Below, in pieces: positions 10,623 to 22,335 of a stretch of DNA of 64,000 bases. The DNA comes from Gigantopelta aegis (lineage: Eukaryota; Mollusca; Gastropoda; Neomphalida; Peltospiridae), in assembly GCF_016097555.1 (NCBI RefSeq), contig NC_054702.1:68820195-68884194 (forward strand), given 5' to 3'. Below the pieces are notes generated by a model. That model saw nothing but the letters and a program-made list of their open reading frames with translations, searched no databases and was not told the DNA's origin. Position numbers and translations under genes: made by a program. Every line of letters starts with the position of its first letter. Positions within the stretch are counted from its first letter, which is position 1.

Positions 10623-12592
10623 ATCTGTTAGACTCTACGTCGCCAATTCCAATCATTATCTGTGCTTGGTGTCAGAAGAATGGATCAAAACTCTTTACCC
10701 TGAAGACTGCATCCGGAAACAAGGCGTTTTGCAGCGAACTGTGTTTTAACCAGTGTCGGCGAGCCTCCTTCAAAAAGAACAAGATCTGTGACTTCTGCAA
10801 GCACGTCAGACCTACAGTCAATTATGTGGAGTTCCAAGAAGGAGAAGTCCAGCTGCAGTTCTGCAGCAAGAAATGCTTAGGACAGTACAAGATGAAAATA
10901 TTCAGTGAAACAATTCGAAATGCCAACAAAGGCGGCGATGTTCCCCAGTCTCTTTCTCGCGAGATGACAGATCGGCAGATTCTGATCACACCTGACCTCT
11001 GGCTGATGGATGGCAAAGACAGGAACTCGACAGACAATGACAAAAGGACAAATTCTGAAGACAGTGGTGAACAGAGCCGTCATAGACACATTGGTGATAG
11101 GAGGAGTTCATTGTACAGAAAGCCGGGAATGTCTGCTAAAGAACGGTATGCCAAAGATGAAGAGAATATTCAACAAGCAATACGTGAATCGAAAGAAATG
11201 TGTTCGTCTAGTCCTTCAAATAAAAGCAAAATGTCACCGATTAAAATGCCAGTGACTCCTGTCTCATTTACTCCCGAACACATGATGAGGTTTCCTCCAC
11301 CTGCAGGAGGCATGCCTCCCAGATCTCTGAATCCTCTTTTGATGTCATCGCTCTTTGGTCCTCAGATTGCGGAATTTGATGCTTCTGCACACGATCACCA
11401 CGGTTTTGTAAAAGCAGCTAAAGAGAAACTCTCACGAAAACATGTTGGAATCCCAACATCGTCACCAGAAACGTCGCCATCCTCATCGGAAACATCTCCT
11501 AATACGTTTAGCTTGTCTGCACCTTCCACCACGGCTTCATCACAAATACACGGATCTGCTTTTCCACAAATGTTTAATCCAGCCATGTTTCCCTTTGGCG
11601 TGGCGCCCTTTTCCATGCCTCCAATGATGCCTGGAGAGCCGACAGTCCCTGGAGCACCATTTTGGACACACATGAACTTACTGGGCCCTGGACCGGGTAC
11701 TTTTCCTCCAGGACCAGGGGCAGGGTTTTTCCCACAGTGTAGTGGAGTGCCCCCGGTCACTGTGATGGTTCCATTTCCAGTCATTCTTCCTGTGCCAGTT
11801 CCTATCCCAATACCATTACCAATAACAAAAGAAAAACTAGAGAAGTTTTATGCTGAAAAGAAAGCTTCAGCGGTTAAAAATAACCAGGATACCGAGACCG
11901 TGTACGGGGACTCTGATAGGTGTGTGTCGTCGAACCCTTCGTTAGACGAAGTTTCTGAAAACCCCGTGATACATCTCCCTCAACATTGCGTTGCTAAGGG
12001 CTGCTTGGAATGCGCCGACTGCCAGGACAAGCAGCGGGCAGAATCAGCAGACCTAGTTCTGCACATCAGACGAAAGCGGGCAGGAATAAGCGTTCTGGAC
12101 TCCACCTACTCTATTAAAAGAGCTTCTACGCCAACAGCAAGCATGGAGCAATCGTACTCTAACTACACCACGTTGGGCAAAAAGGCGAAATTTGAACCAA
12201 GAAGTGACAGCGATGGAGCAATAGACCTGTCCGTGGACAGCACCACCCAAAATCGAGAGGCTTTCGGCAAAGACAGTCATGTGGTTTCTTCCAGTGATGA
12301 CCGGATGTCGGCCGAGTCTCACGAAGTGGACTCCAGAGGAGATCCTCTGAAGATGACTCTGAAGGTTCCTCGAATCCACATCGTCTCAACCGTCAGCGAT
12401 CCTCCTCTGACGCAGCAGCTGCCGTTACCGCCAACTGAGCATGCGTACTCGCTCAGGAGAAGTCTCATCCTCGATGCCCCTGCTCCTCCAAAGAAAGCTC
12501 CCAGTCCTTTTCAAGAGAGGCCATACGTGCGGAGTATTCCCAGAGACATGTTAGAGGCTGCGAGACGGAGAGCCAGAATCAGAACGAAGTGA
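10623..12592 (+). CDS. SOBP: Sine oculis-binding protein homolog (SOBP), terminal exon
   Basis: SOBP is a nuclear zinc-finger cofactor named for binding the SIX-family protein Sine oculis; its vertebrate form is needed for inner-ear and brain development. This exon encodes about 656 residues. It starts with two FCS-type zinc fingers: ICAWCQ with FCSELC (10658-10747) and CDFCKH with FCSKKC (10788-10875). The spacer found between them in the vertebrate protein is shortened. A long Ser/Pro/Met-rich region follows, then a conserved run VTVMVPFPVILPVPVPIPIP (11760-11820), which closely parallels human SOBP. A cysteine cluster CVAKGCLECADC lies near 11990-12025, and AIDLSVD near 12217 resembles the SUMO-interacting IDLTV motif. 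The C-terminus EHAYSLRR...RRARIRTK matches the vertebrate HAYALR...LRIRNQNK pattern. The frame stays open upstream of 10623, but only through a TA/TTTA microsatellite, so I place the exon start at the AG of 10621-10622. N-terminal exons are missing from the window except possibly 3637-3711. Confidence 0.93.
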
Positions 12593-13980
12593 ACTGTCAA
12601 TGTGCTGCTCCTTATTATTTCTCTCCTCCTGTTCCCCTGTTCCTCCGCTGTCTTCTTTTCCTCTTTCTCCTCTCCTCATTCTCCTTTTCCTTCTTCTCCT
12701 TCTTTGCTTTGTGGTTTACTGGGTAAATTATTTATATATTGGTAATATGTATATGTGTACTTTAAAGATATCACTGAATACTGTGTATAAAACGTAGGTA
12801 CCAGTGTCATGAAAGGGGCTGTTCAACAAGTACCTAACCTTTGGTGGTCGTAGGCTGCGTAACAAATGTTAAGATGGAGTGAGATAGTATTACATGTACT
12901 AGTCAAATCATGTGACTTTTTATTGTTCTCACCTTTAATATAAAGTCGATTTGTTCTACTTCAGATGGTAATTGTACATTTGTGCGGAAAGTATTGGTCA
13001 AATTCGTCAGTCACAATGAAACGAATGGCTGACAAGCGTTGTGTAATTTTTAAGGGGATACTAGTGTTACGAAACTGTTAAACAGCCCCGAAACGATTTG
13101 TATAAAATATTTCAGTGTATAAATGTGGTTGTCAAGAAGTGACTTTAAATATGTAGATAATGAAATAAGAGTTGGTATCTTTAATTTGTTATTAGATCTG
13201 TATATTTCTGCATTTTCGTTTTGTAACGTTAATATTTGATACCGTCGTGTTACTTAAGAAGTGAACCGTGTCCTATAGCGTTGTGTCGGGTTATTATAGC
13301 AGCGTTTTCTGTCTCTAAACTCGCTGACATTTCATCGTTTAATATTTACTTTTTAGTCAGAACTTGAATATTATAATGTACTTATATCTCAAAGTTGTGA
13401 ATGTGCTTCGTTAATTACTCGTTAATTACTGTACAATTTTTCATATTGGATTTCATCGGTGATTATGGCTGTATTTTCTAATTTCATTGTTAGTTTCTGC
13501 CTATTTTGTGATATAAAATATACCCTCGTCCTTCCAATCACACCCAAACGCACACCCAAGCACACGCACACACATCATCGCTTTGGGCCAATCCTGGATC
13601 TGGTACTGCACTTTCGTCAACGTGTCGTAATAGCACCTGCATTGCTTTTATGTCCGCAGTAAGAAGTAGCTGATTGAAGAGTTGCCTGTGGTTGGTGAAT
13701 ACCTCGATAAATACCTTGGTTTTGTTATTGTCGGCCTCTTATTAAAATACTAGCCGTCATCCGACGCACTGGTCAATGTGATTGCGGTTTACGCATGTAG
13801 GTCCATAATGGATGTGCTTGATTGAACATACAATGACAGAGCTCTAAGTCAAAGCTGGAAGTCGCTATATACCGAACAACAAAAGAAACGCAATTATTAA
13901 TTTAGTTCTCATTATTCAGTTTGAATTCTATTAGTTTTTGTGAGTATTAAAATTACCAATAGCTTGTGTACATTAAAGGC
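12593..13980 (+). other. SOBP: Probable 3' UTR of SOBP
   Basis: Non-coding sequence follows the TGA at 12590-12592. A pyrimidine-rich stretch (12600-12715) comes first, then AT-rich sequence without long ORFs. Candidate poly(A) signals are ATTAAA at 13741, 13946 and 13972; no canonical AATAAA is seen. The end is therefore uncertain. Confidence 0.4.
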
Positions 13981-14124
13981 CCACCAACTTTGACAGTCTG
14001 TTTTCCGAATTAATTGTATTATGACAAAAAAAAAATATCTATATTTTAAAATATGTGTGTTTCTTTTGTTGTTAAATATATTAAGATATGGGTTTTGTTG
14101 GGTTTTTCTGTTTTATGCACCTAC

Positions 14125-14150
14125 CCCCCCCCCCCCCCCCCCCCCCCATT
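14125..14150. repeat. Homopolymer tracts downstream of SOBP
   Basis: A poly-C tract of about 24 bases here and a poly-G tract at 14823-14850. Apart from these and the SINE at 14495, 14000-15150 holds nothing I recognise. Confidence 0.8.
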
Positions 14151-14494
14151 TATCATGCTACAAACGAGTTTCTGTGATAAATGGTAGCCTTGTATTTGAA
14201 AAGGTCAATTGGATTTGTTTTCGAATTAGCAATATATATATATATAGTTATGTCGACTCATTTGTAGTGGTTAAATTATTTTTGTTATCTGACTTATTAT
14301 TAATAATACATGTTTGTATTTCTCTATGTCAAATGTATCATTGTGAGTAATATAGTAGGAGTCAGATATTGTTAACAGTTAGTTGTATTTAGGATTTTTT
14401 TTTTTTTTTTTTTTAGTAATATTTTCTTAATTTACTCGTCATACGGAGACGTAGCATCTTTAAATACGTTTATAAAAATAGTATAATCGTAATA

Positions 14495-14755
14495 CGTCAT
14501 ACGCCTGATGCGCGTTCTGTCTAGGATCGACCACCGTCAGTGGCCATTCGTTCTAGCTAGTGCCCTACTATTGGTATGTGCTATCCTGTCTGTGGGATTG
14601 TGCATATAAAAAAATCTCTTGCTATTAACAGAAAAATGCAGATTGTGTCTTCTCTAAAACTATATGTCAGAATTACCAAATGTTTGACATCCAATAGCCG
14701 ATAATTAATTAATCAATGTGCTCTATTAGTGTCGTTAAATAAAACAAACTTTAAA
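14495..14755 (+). repeat. SINE downstream of SOBP
   Basis: Diverged family 1 copy running from GTCTAGGATCGACC to GTCGTTAAATAAAACAAAC. Confidence 0.8.
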
Positions 14756-15156
14756 CCTTTACGTTATACTTATGTTTAAGACCAATGGGCATGTTTTCTA
14801 AAACACGACGAATCGTTTGAGGGCGGGGGGGGGGGGGGGGGGGGGGGGGGTATTTATATCTCATTAATGCAATATCTTCTTTGTCTTTTCTGTAGAAATA
14901 CAAAGTATTACTGGTAGTAATTAAATCTTTAAGTTACGCAAACAATAATTAATAACATTACCATAGTCAGCTTTGGAGTCATGACCAAATCTGTTGCATA
15001 CTAACACTATTAATAAATAACAAATTACACGAAATTAATTGGACTTTTTCTGTCAGTTATCACTACTTTATATAACAGGTAATATGTATACTTTCGATTT
15101 AACTATAATTACAATTACTAATGTATATTCAGCAAATTTGAATACTGGATTTTTTA

Positions 15157-15610
15157 ATGTGCCCTTTGCTTATTTTTCTGGTTTTAAAATGTGCCCTTTG
15201 CTTATTTTTCTGGATTTATAATGTGCCCTTTGCTTATATTACTGGTTTTATAATGTGCCCTTTGCTTATTTGACCACGTCTCCTGGATTATAATGTTCTG
15301 GTGTGTCCAGGGTTATCTCTGGTTATTTCACAAGGTTCCCTATTGTTTTACAGCATGCGCCGAGTTATTTCACAATGTGCCCTAGGTTATTTTACAATGT
15401 GCCCTGGGTTATTTTACAATGTGCCCTGGGTTATTTTACAACGTGCTCTGGGTTATTTTACAATGTGCCCGGGGTTATTTTACTTTACAGTGCGCAATGT
15501 TACATTACAGTGGGTCCCGTTATTTCACAGGACGTCTCGGGTTATTTTACCTGGTACCCTAGATTATTTTACGGGGTGGTTTGAGACTATTTTACAGTGT
15601 GGCTTAGTTT
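15157..15610 (+). repeat. Two related minisatellites
   Basis: Four units of about 32 bp based on AATGTGCCCTTTGCTTATTT are followed by about a dozen units of about 22 bp based on GTGCCCTGGGTTATTTTACA. Both share AATGTGCCCT, so one probably gave rise to the other. Open frames through them are only repeats. Confidence 0.88.
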
Positions 15611-17942
15611 AATCCACCGAGTCTCATCTGACATAGCTTTTCTATGGTGACCTTGCGTCCCCCCAAAAATCGATATCACCGTTAGGAACACGACTGATAG
15701 TTTTGCAACATTAATGTCATAGATAGGGACTAGGACGGTATCGAATGACCCGCCAGTCATTGTTTAGTAGTCCTGGGTACAAATTGACCTACATTGGATC
15801 AAGTTCTATTCTCATGCCGTTCTGACTGCTTTATGACATGCTATCCGCGATACCATCTTGCATGGGATTGGTGAGCGGCTCCCGTTTCACGTCAAAGGTT
15901 ACAGGGTTAAACGAAACCTTGTTTCGTGGATCGCTTCTGCCTCTCTCTGACATTTGTCAGTCGGGATCATATTTGCTGATTTAATCAGAGATATTTGATA
16001 CGTTCCAAACAAGTATTGTTTAGCATGAGAGGAATCAAATTCTGTAGTTGGTAGCGTACTTCTGTTTATATTTGTTGTTCGTTCGCTTGGAGGTTTGGGA
16101 GACAGAGACATAAAAGATCTTTACGCGCACGCACCCTGTAACCTGACTGCATCCGCTAACCTTCAGATCTCGGCGAAATGACGTCTGCTGCACATATCAT
16201 TACATTTAATTTGCCATTCTAGACTTTCATTTAATCGTTTCATGGTGAAGTGATTATATACAACGAGCATGTTAGGCACTTCTCTTTTAAATAATAGTAT
16301 ATATAATTATGATATTTTATTTTTTGATGGTGGGATTTTTTTTTCGGTTCTCCCCCCCCCCCCCCCCCGTTTTTGTTGTTGTTGGTTTTGGGGTGGGGGT
16401 GGGGTTAAAGTATCTACTGACAATGATCAAAATGTAACACGCCGCTGTTGATAAGTGATTCTCTTTCATAGAAAATAATATTCCATTTAATGACTGACAA
16501 ACTAATGTGAGAAACTCTTATTCTTGTTTAGATACTGAAGCACGGCTGTTAAATATGAACACATTATCAGACATATTATACACACATTAAGTGTATTAAC
16601 TTAACAAATAAATACCATAATCTACAATAAAAACATTAAATCCAGCTCTAGGGTAACTTTATTTATACACGCTTATAGAATATTAATAAAATTGGCGGAG
16701 AAATTGTTTGTTTAGTTTAACACCACTAGAGCACATTGATTAATCAATCATCGGCTATTGGATATCAAACAGTTGACAGGTAGTCTTCAGAAAAAATCCA
16801 CCATTAGCAGTAAGAGATATTTTATATGCATTTTCCCACGGAAAAGATAGCACATACCACGGCATATTATATACCGGTACTAGTTGTAGGGTTACTCGAG
16901 TCACGACTTGAAACCCCCTTCCCCCTTAAAACAATGGGTCCGCCGAGAAGGTTCGATGCTATGGCCCGGGCACTTCAGGCGAACGCTCTACTGACTGCGA
17001 AAACGATACTAAAACAAAACAAAGAGCAACAAAAACTTATCACTGTGATTGATTGATTAATTGATTGATTGATTATATTCTTAACCCAGACAGATGCCTG
17101 TGATATAATGTCAGCGTATTAATGTACAACGTAGTTTGCCCTCTCGTTAATATATCATTTCAGTCACTGATGTTTTATATCCACAACTAAAGATTAATGC
17201 AAGATAATTATCCGTTCTCTATTATGTTTATTCATGAAGACACATGAGACATTACGTTTGCCCATTCTGTAACAGTTCTAACACGGTAATTGAATGGTTA
17301 AATAACAGGAGTACCACCGACATGACTAAATATTATTAGCCCATACCCTTGAATCAAAACTGTTTTGTTTTCTGTTACTAGTACATAGGGCCTACTCTTT
17401 ATTGTTATTTTATGTCATCCGTTTTTCAGTTACTTGCAATTATAAACGTGGTCAGAAATAATGCTTTAACAAATGTTATATTTAAATTATTAAATATTTA
17501 TTTTATGAATGTTTCATGTTCTGTGAATAACATTAACATTTTCAGTTTCTGTGTAATGATTTTAGGGAAGTTGTGTCTGTGTAAATTTGTAAATCATTAA
17601 AGAGTGCTAAACTTACAATACGAAAGGAAGAATATAGTAAATATTTGCCTATTTCTGTTTTAACAGTTTGTGAATGTTAAAGTACAAATATCGATGTTAA
17701 TGCACATGTGTTACTCCTATTCAAGTTAATGAAAAGTAATGTTTTTTTGTTGTTGTTTTTTTATCAGTAGTTTTCTTATTCTTAATATCCTTTTTATTAA
17801 TATGAAACTGAATCGTTAGACACATTTGTGTAATTCGCACTCAGATTTAAAGACAATAAATGGCATTACAAAATACAATATATATTGCTCACCAACTCCA
17901 ACACATGCACCAGTGCCCCGTTCCGCGAGGTACGAAAAAGCG

Positions 17943-18002
<60 letters not shown>

Positions 18003-18191
18003 CAGCAATATAAAATTAGTAGAATCTCGTTGGGTCGAACTCGGAAGGGTCGAATACACAGCAACGCTCGAACTTAAAACAAAGTACCGAGTTACACTTA
18101 CACACTGTTGACCGATTGGTTAGGTCGAATTACCCGATGGGTCAAACACTTTGTCAAGCACCGGCGGGGTTCGAGCCAACGGGATTTAACT
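15611..18191. other. Gene-free stretch
   Basis: AT-rich sequence with a poly-C run (16354-16369), a SINE fragment (16706-16885) and a TA microsatellite (17947-18000). 18003-18180 contains GTTGGGTCGAACTCGG and related TCGAA words suggestive of a DNA-transposon end, not resolved. No coding signal. Confidence 0.6.
16706..16885 (-). repeat. SINE fragment
   Basis: Family 1 tail and middle (CATCGGCTATTGGATATCAA) on the minus strand, followed by unrelated sequence. Confidence 0.7.
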
Positions 18192-19707
18192 ATACTCTTC
18201 AAAAAAAGAAACGCATAACTGGTAAATGTTAGGATTGGATTGCAAATTTATAGCATCATATCTTTGCTCAATACCAGAGCAGTAAAATTGAAACTTGTTA
18301 AACATGATCAGATCATCACTTGGAATGAAATCGTCTATCAAATCAACAGGATTAGGCCACCGTATCAAGGTCACGGTCATGGACACTAATATAGAGTATG
18401 AGCCCCATGAGCAGCAATGACGGCTTGGCACCTCCTACGCATGGAATCAAATAATGCTTGAATCACAGGCTGGGGAATTGTAGCCCATGATTGTTGCAAA
18501 GCCTGGAGCAGCTGGGGTAGCGTTTGTGGCGCAAGGTTACGTTGCCGTAAACGTCGATCTAGTTCATCCCACAGGTGCTTATGGGGTTAAGATCAGGTGA
18601 TCTTGAAGGCCATGGCATCACTCCGACATTGTGTTGATTCAGGAAGTCTGTTGTTATACGTGCGCTATGTGGTCGTGCATTGTCGTGCTGGAAGATGACA
18701 TTTTCTGCGTTGATGAAAGGTATGGCGTGACGCTGGAGAATTTCGTTGCAGTAACGTTGGGCTGTTAGATGACCTGGGACATGTACAAGGTCTGTTCTGC
18801 CAGTGTAAGTGATGGCCGCCCATACCATAACACTCCCCCCTCCATATCTGTCCACCTGCCGCACACAATTATTGGCATAACGCTCGTTACGTCGTCGGTA
18901 AACTCTAGCTCTGCCGTCGGCGCGTTGAAGCAAAAAACGCGACTCTTCGCTGAAAGCCACTCTTCGCCACTGCTGTCGACGCCATATCAGACAACGTCTG
19001 CACCATGTAAGCCGTAGACGCCTATGTTGCGCGGTTAAAATTATCCGTCTAGCTGGTCTTCTAGCTCGGATATTGGCTTCACGTAAACGGTTTCTTACGG
19101 TCTGGTCCGAAATTCTTCGCATCCCAGGTATGACAGAAGTTGATGATGAAGCAGTTAGGAATCTGTCACGTAAATGTCGTAGACGTATGTATCTGTCTTG
19201 CGCCGGTGTTTTAACTCTGGGACGACCGGATCTGGGGCGGTCACGTGACACTCCAGTTTGCTGACAACGGTGCCAAAACCTAGATATTGTACTCTGATAT
19301 GTGTTGAAAAGACGTGCAACTGTTGATTGCGATTCCCCGGCTTCCATCCGGCCAATTGCATTGTTACATTGTGGTTCTGTCAGCCTGGGCATAATTTCAA
19401 CGTTACGTAGCGACACTATCGATAATGCGTGTGTAAATGTAACTCAATTTTCTGTCAAGGGGTAGTGCACGTGCTGTACGTGCATGATTTGTACGTGATA
19501 AATGTGAGCTCTGCAACCATTATTATGGATATTGTGAAAAACATATTTGCACGTGCTAACGTCAAATCATGCGTTTTGTCAGCTTCAGAATTGCATGATA
19601 TCATATCCACTAGCTATAGAATAAGATAATACTAAAACATTCACTATTGTGTTATTTCAAAATTAATGTTATGAAAAATATGCTCTATGCGTTTCTTTTT
19701 TTGAAGA

Positions 19708-19711
<4 letters not shown>
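18192..19711 (-). mobile_element. Tc1/mariner DNA transposon, full length but inactive
   Basis: The 1.5-kb element has matching inverted ends: ACTCTTCAAAAAAAGAAACG at the left, and its complement GCGTTTCTTTTTTTGAAGAG at the right. TA dinucleotides flank it, as expected for this superfamily. The right end lies against a TA microsatellite. The transposase runs on the minus strand. Neither end is truncated, so the insertion is probably not very old. Confidence 0.9.
18400..19416 (-). pseudogene. Tc1-type transposase, frameshifted at the catalytic Glu
   Basis: The frame opens at 19416, or at the more family-like MPRLTEPQ start at 19392, and runs to 18559. It shows paired helix-turn-helix regions (AIGRMEAGESQSTVARLF; RDRPRSGRPRV) and the catalytic core with VMVWAAITYTGRTDLV, QHDNARPH and WPSRSPDLNPI. 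Two defects are visible. The first catalytic Asp site reads FSEESRF instead of the usual FSDESRF. One base is missing just after DLNPI, which moves the expected EHLWDEL out of frame exactly at the DD34E glutamate. The remaining C-terminal codons (LRQRNLAPQTLPQLLQALQQ) are legible in the other frame down to about 18400. The enzyme cannot be functional as it stands, although the ends could still be recognised by a related source. Confidence 0.88.
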
Positions 19712-19757
<46 letters not shown>

Positions 19758-20675
19758 ATTTTGATTTTTGTTTCTTTTTAATGAAGAGTTTACCAAAGTA
19801 ATAAAGAATACAGTGTGCTATTACTACAATACTCAACTTTCGCTGGGGATATTTTGAAAAACGTATGTCAAGTAAAACAACTGCATTTATTGTGTTCGAT
19901 GGATGATATATCTTCTAGTAATTGTAGTCCTATATTACTGTGGTGAAGTTTGGAACATCCAAACCGCATAGTCTCACTGGTCAAATGTTGCACAAATTTA
20001 AGATGTTGACAGACTGTTTATCACGACATACAGTTGGTATATATCTAGCGAATAGTGAGTAGTATGGTATACGTATAGGTTTTTAACGAGTTGTTATTTA
20101 TTCTCTTTGTCTACATAATTGTATATAATGTACTATTACCAGTTATCTCTTGTATTGTTATTGTACAGTTCCCACGTGATATGTGATGTAGATATACGTA
20201 CTACAGAAGCACACGGCGGTGCGTCCTTTGCGTGGCTGGAACCAAAAGCCTGTGTACCTGTGAGCTTTTGTCTCCATTAGCTAATAAAACGGTTAAATAG
20301 TAACAACTGGCTTTGCGTCTTACTTCCCTTCAGCTGGTAATACCAGATATAATTTTTTGAAAAAGAAGATTCAAGGAACGTAATATTAACTTTAAGGCAT
20401 GTATCCTTGACATTATCATATTGATCTGGGGCAATACCCCCCCCCCCCCAAAAAAAACAAAAAAAAAAAAAAACAACAACAACAACAACAAACAACTAAA
20501 AACAAGAACAAACAAACAAACAAACAAACAAACCTTTAAGGCATGTTGAAGCATGTTTGTGAGTGAATGGAAAAGTATGCGTGTATACGTGCGTATGGAC
20601 ATATGTATGTATGTATGTATGTATGTATAGATATATGACTATATCTATGTATTGTATGTATGTCGAGTTTGTATA

Positions 20676-21565
20676 GTATACTGGGGCACCACGATATCGC
20701 GGTACTTAACTATTTGGAAGAAATAAAGAAATGTAATAACATATATGTAAGTAAATATACTTGGGTTGCAATTTTTGCTATATCTGCATCACGTCCATGA
20801 CATTGCGTTGACAAATAAATGCAGTTATAACATTAAAACAGTTGATGGAAGTACACTATAGCACTGGCTTACGTTCAAGGGAGGTTACCACGATATCGCG
20901 GTAAATCGCAAACGTTACAGTACGGTGGACCACACGGGTCAAAAATGGCTCTTTTTGTACACACATTCGTAGTAATGTCTAGTAAACAAACTTCAACACA
21001 AGAACATAGAAAAGTCAATTTAAAACGTTTGGTTTTTCAATTGTAGTAAAATATTTACATTTTCCAATGGAAAAGCGGTAATAATAATTATTATTATTCT
21101 GCAAGACAGTGTGAGCATTTTTTCAATTGTTCATCATATTAGTAATATTCAACAGTTATATAATCAATAAATCAGTGAAACCAAGAATGGAACATATTAA
21201 AAGTTATGTGTTTTGTTTAAATTGCCAATAAATATAGGCATGACCCATAAATGTTTCCATACTTTTCTAGAGGTCGCGCGTTCTAAATATAGTAACACTG
21301 TGACCGTGTATAGCCTCATTTTGATTGTCAACAACCAGACGACAGTCTGATAGCTGTCGGAGCAGAATTGTATGCGTGTATGTTAAGTATTGGGGCTATT
21401 TATAAGCATGGGGGTGTCAGTAAAATCACACTCTCAGTTATTTTATGACCTAACAGTAAAACTATGAATACTTACCAAACATTATGACATTTCTTCAAAT
21501 TTGTCAGCGTGCTAAACCGCAAAAATGTAAATGCCGCGATATCGTGGAACCAGCAAGGAGTATAC
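20676..21565. mobile_element. Inverted-repeat element with CCACGATATCGCGG ends
   Basis: The left end reads GTATACTGGGGCACCACGAT followed by ATCGCGG. The right end carries the complement CCGCGATATCGTGG followed by GTATAC. A third copy of ACCACGATATCGCGGT lies inside at 20887-20902. The 890-bp interior is AT-rich and non-coding, so this is probably a non-autonomous DNA element. Confidence 0.6.
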
Positions 21566-21600
21566 ATACTGTAACATACATTAGATATTAACTAAGCACA

Positions 21601-21722
21601 GTGGATAAAATCCTGTCTGGCCTCACAATTTGTATCTCATGTCGTCGCTGGGGCTTGAACCAATGGCATCAATTCGATAGCAGTTCCCAGACCACTACGT
21701 TAAACCGATCTGCTTCCAAGAC
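21601..21722 (-). repeat. tRNA-derived SINE head, third family
   Basis: On the minus strand, box A-like TAGTGGTCTGGGAACTG and box B GGTTCAAGCCC are spaced as in tRNA-type promoters, but the sequence does not fold into a complete tRNA. Confidence 0.5.
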
Positions 21723-21732
21723 ATTCTCAAAA

Positions 21733-21975
<243 letters not shown>

Positions 21976-22209
21976 TGGTACTAACGTATTTGATGTTCGG
22001 GGCTTGTTGTTGGAAACAATGCTAAAAACAAAATCCAGACATTATTTGGCATGTCTATGAATAAGGACAATTTACACGAACATATACAATATTATTGTAA
22101 TAAAACTGAATACTCTAACATCACAAAGACGTGTAGGCAATACATTATCATAGTTTCCACACCAACACATCCACATACCCACGCACATACACATATATAC
22201 AGGCAGTTA

Positions 22210-22335
22210 AAGTTTTTGTTTGTTTAACGACATTGCTAGAGCATTTGGTAATTTTGACACGAAGTCTTCTGAGAAAGCCAGCTACATTTTTCAATTAACA
22301 GCAAGGGATCTTTTATCTACACTTTGCCACACATA
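22210..22335 (-). repeat. SINE fragment
   Basis: GTTTAACGACATTGCTAGAGC through CAGCAAGGGATCTTTTAT, with an internal deletion of the middle part. It merges into CA repeats. Confidence 0.7.

Noticed and set aside
11395-11784. Gly-rich minus-strand frame resembling a collagen-like protein
   Set aside because: It is the complement of the Pro-rich coding part of SOBP.
10822-12389. Minus-strand and other-frame ORFs across the SOBP exon
   Set aside because: Shadows of the SOBP reading frame; no homology recognised.
15301-15612. Repetitive protein-like frames (CPGLFYNVPWVILQ)
   Set aside because: Produced by the 22-bp minisatellite, whose unit is not a multiple of three; different frames show the same words shifted.
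18003-18180. Possible pogo/Tigger-like transposon end
   Set aside because: TCGAA-rich words look suggestive, but no matching second end was found.
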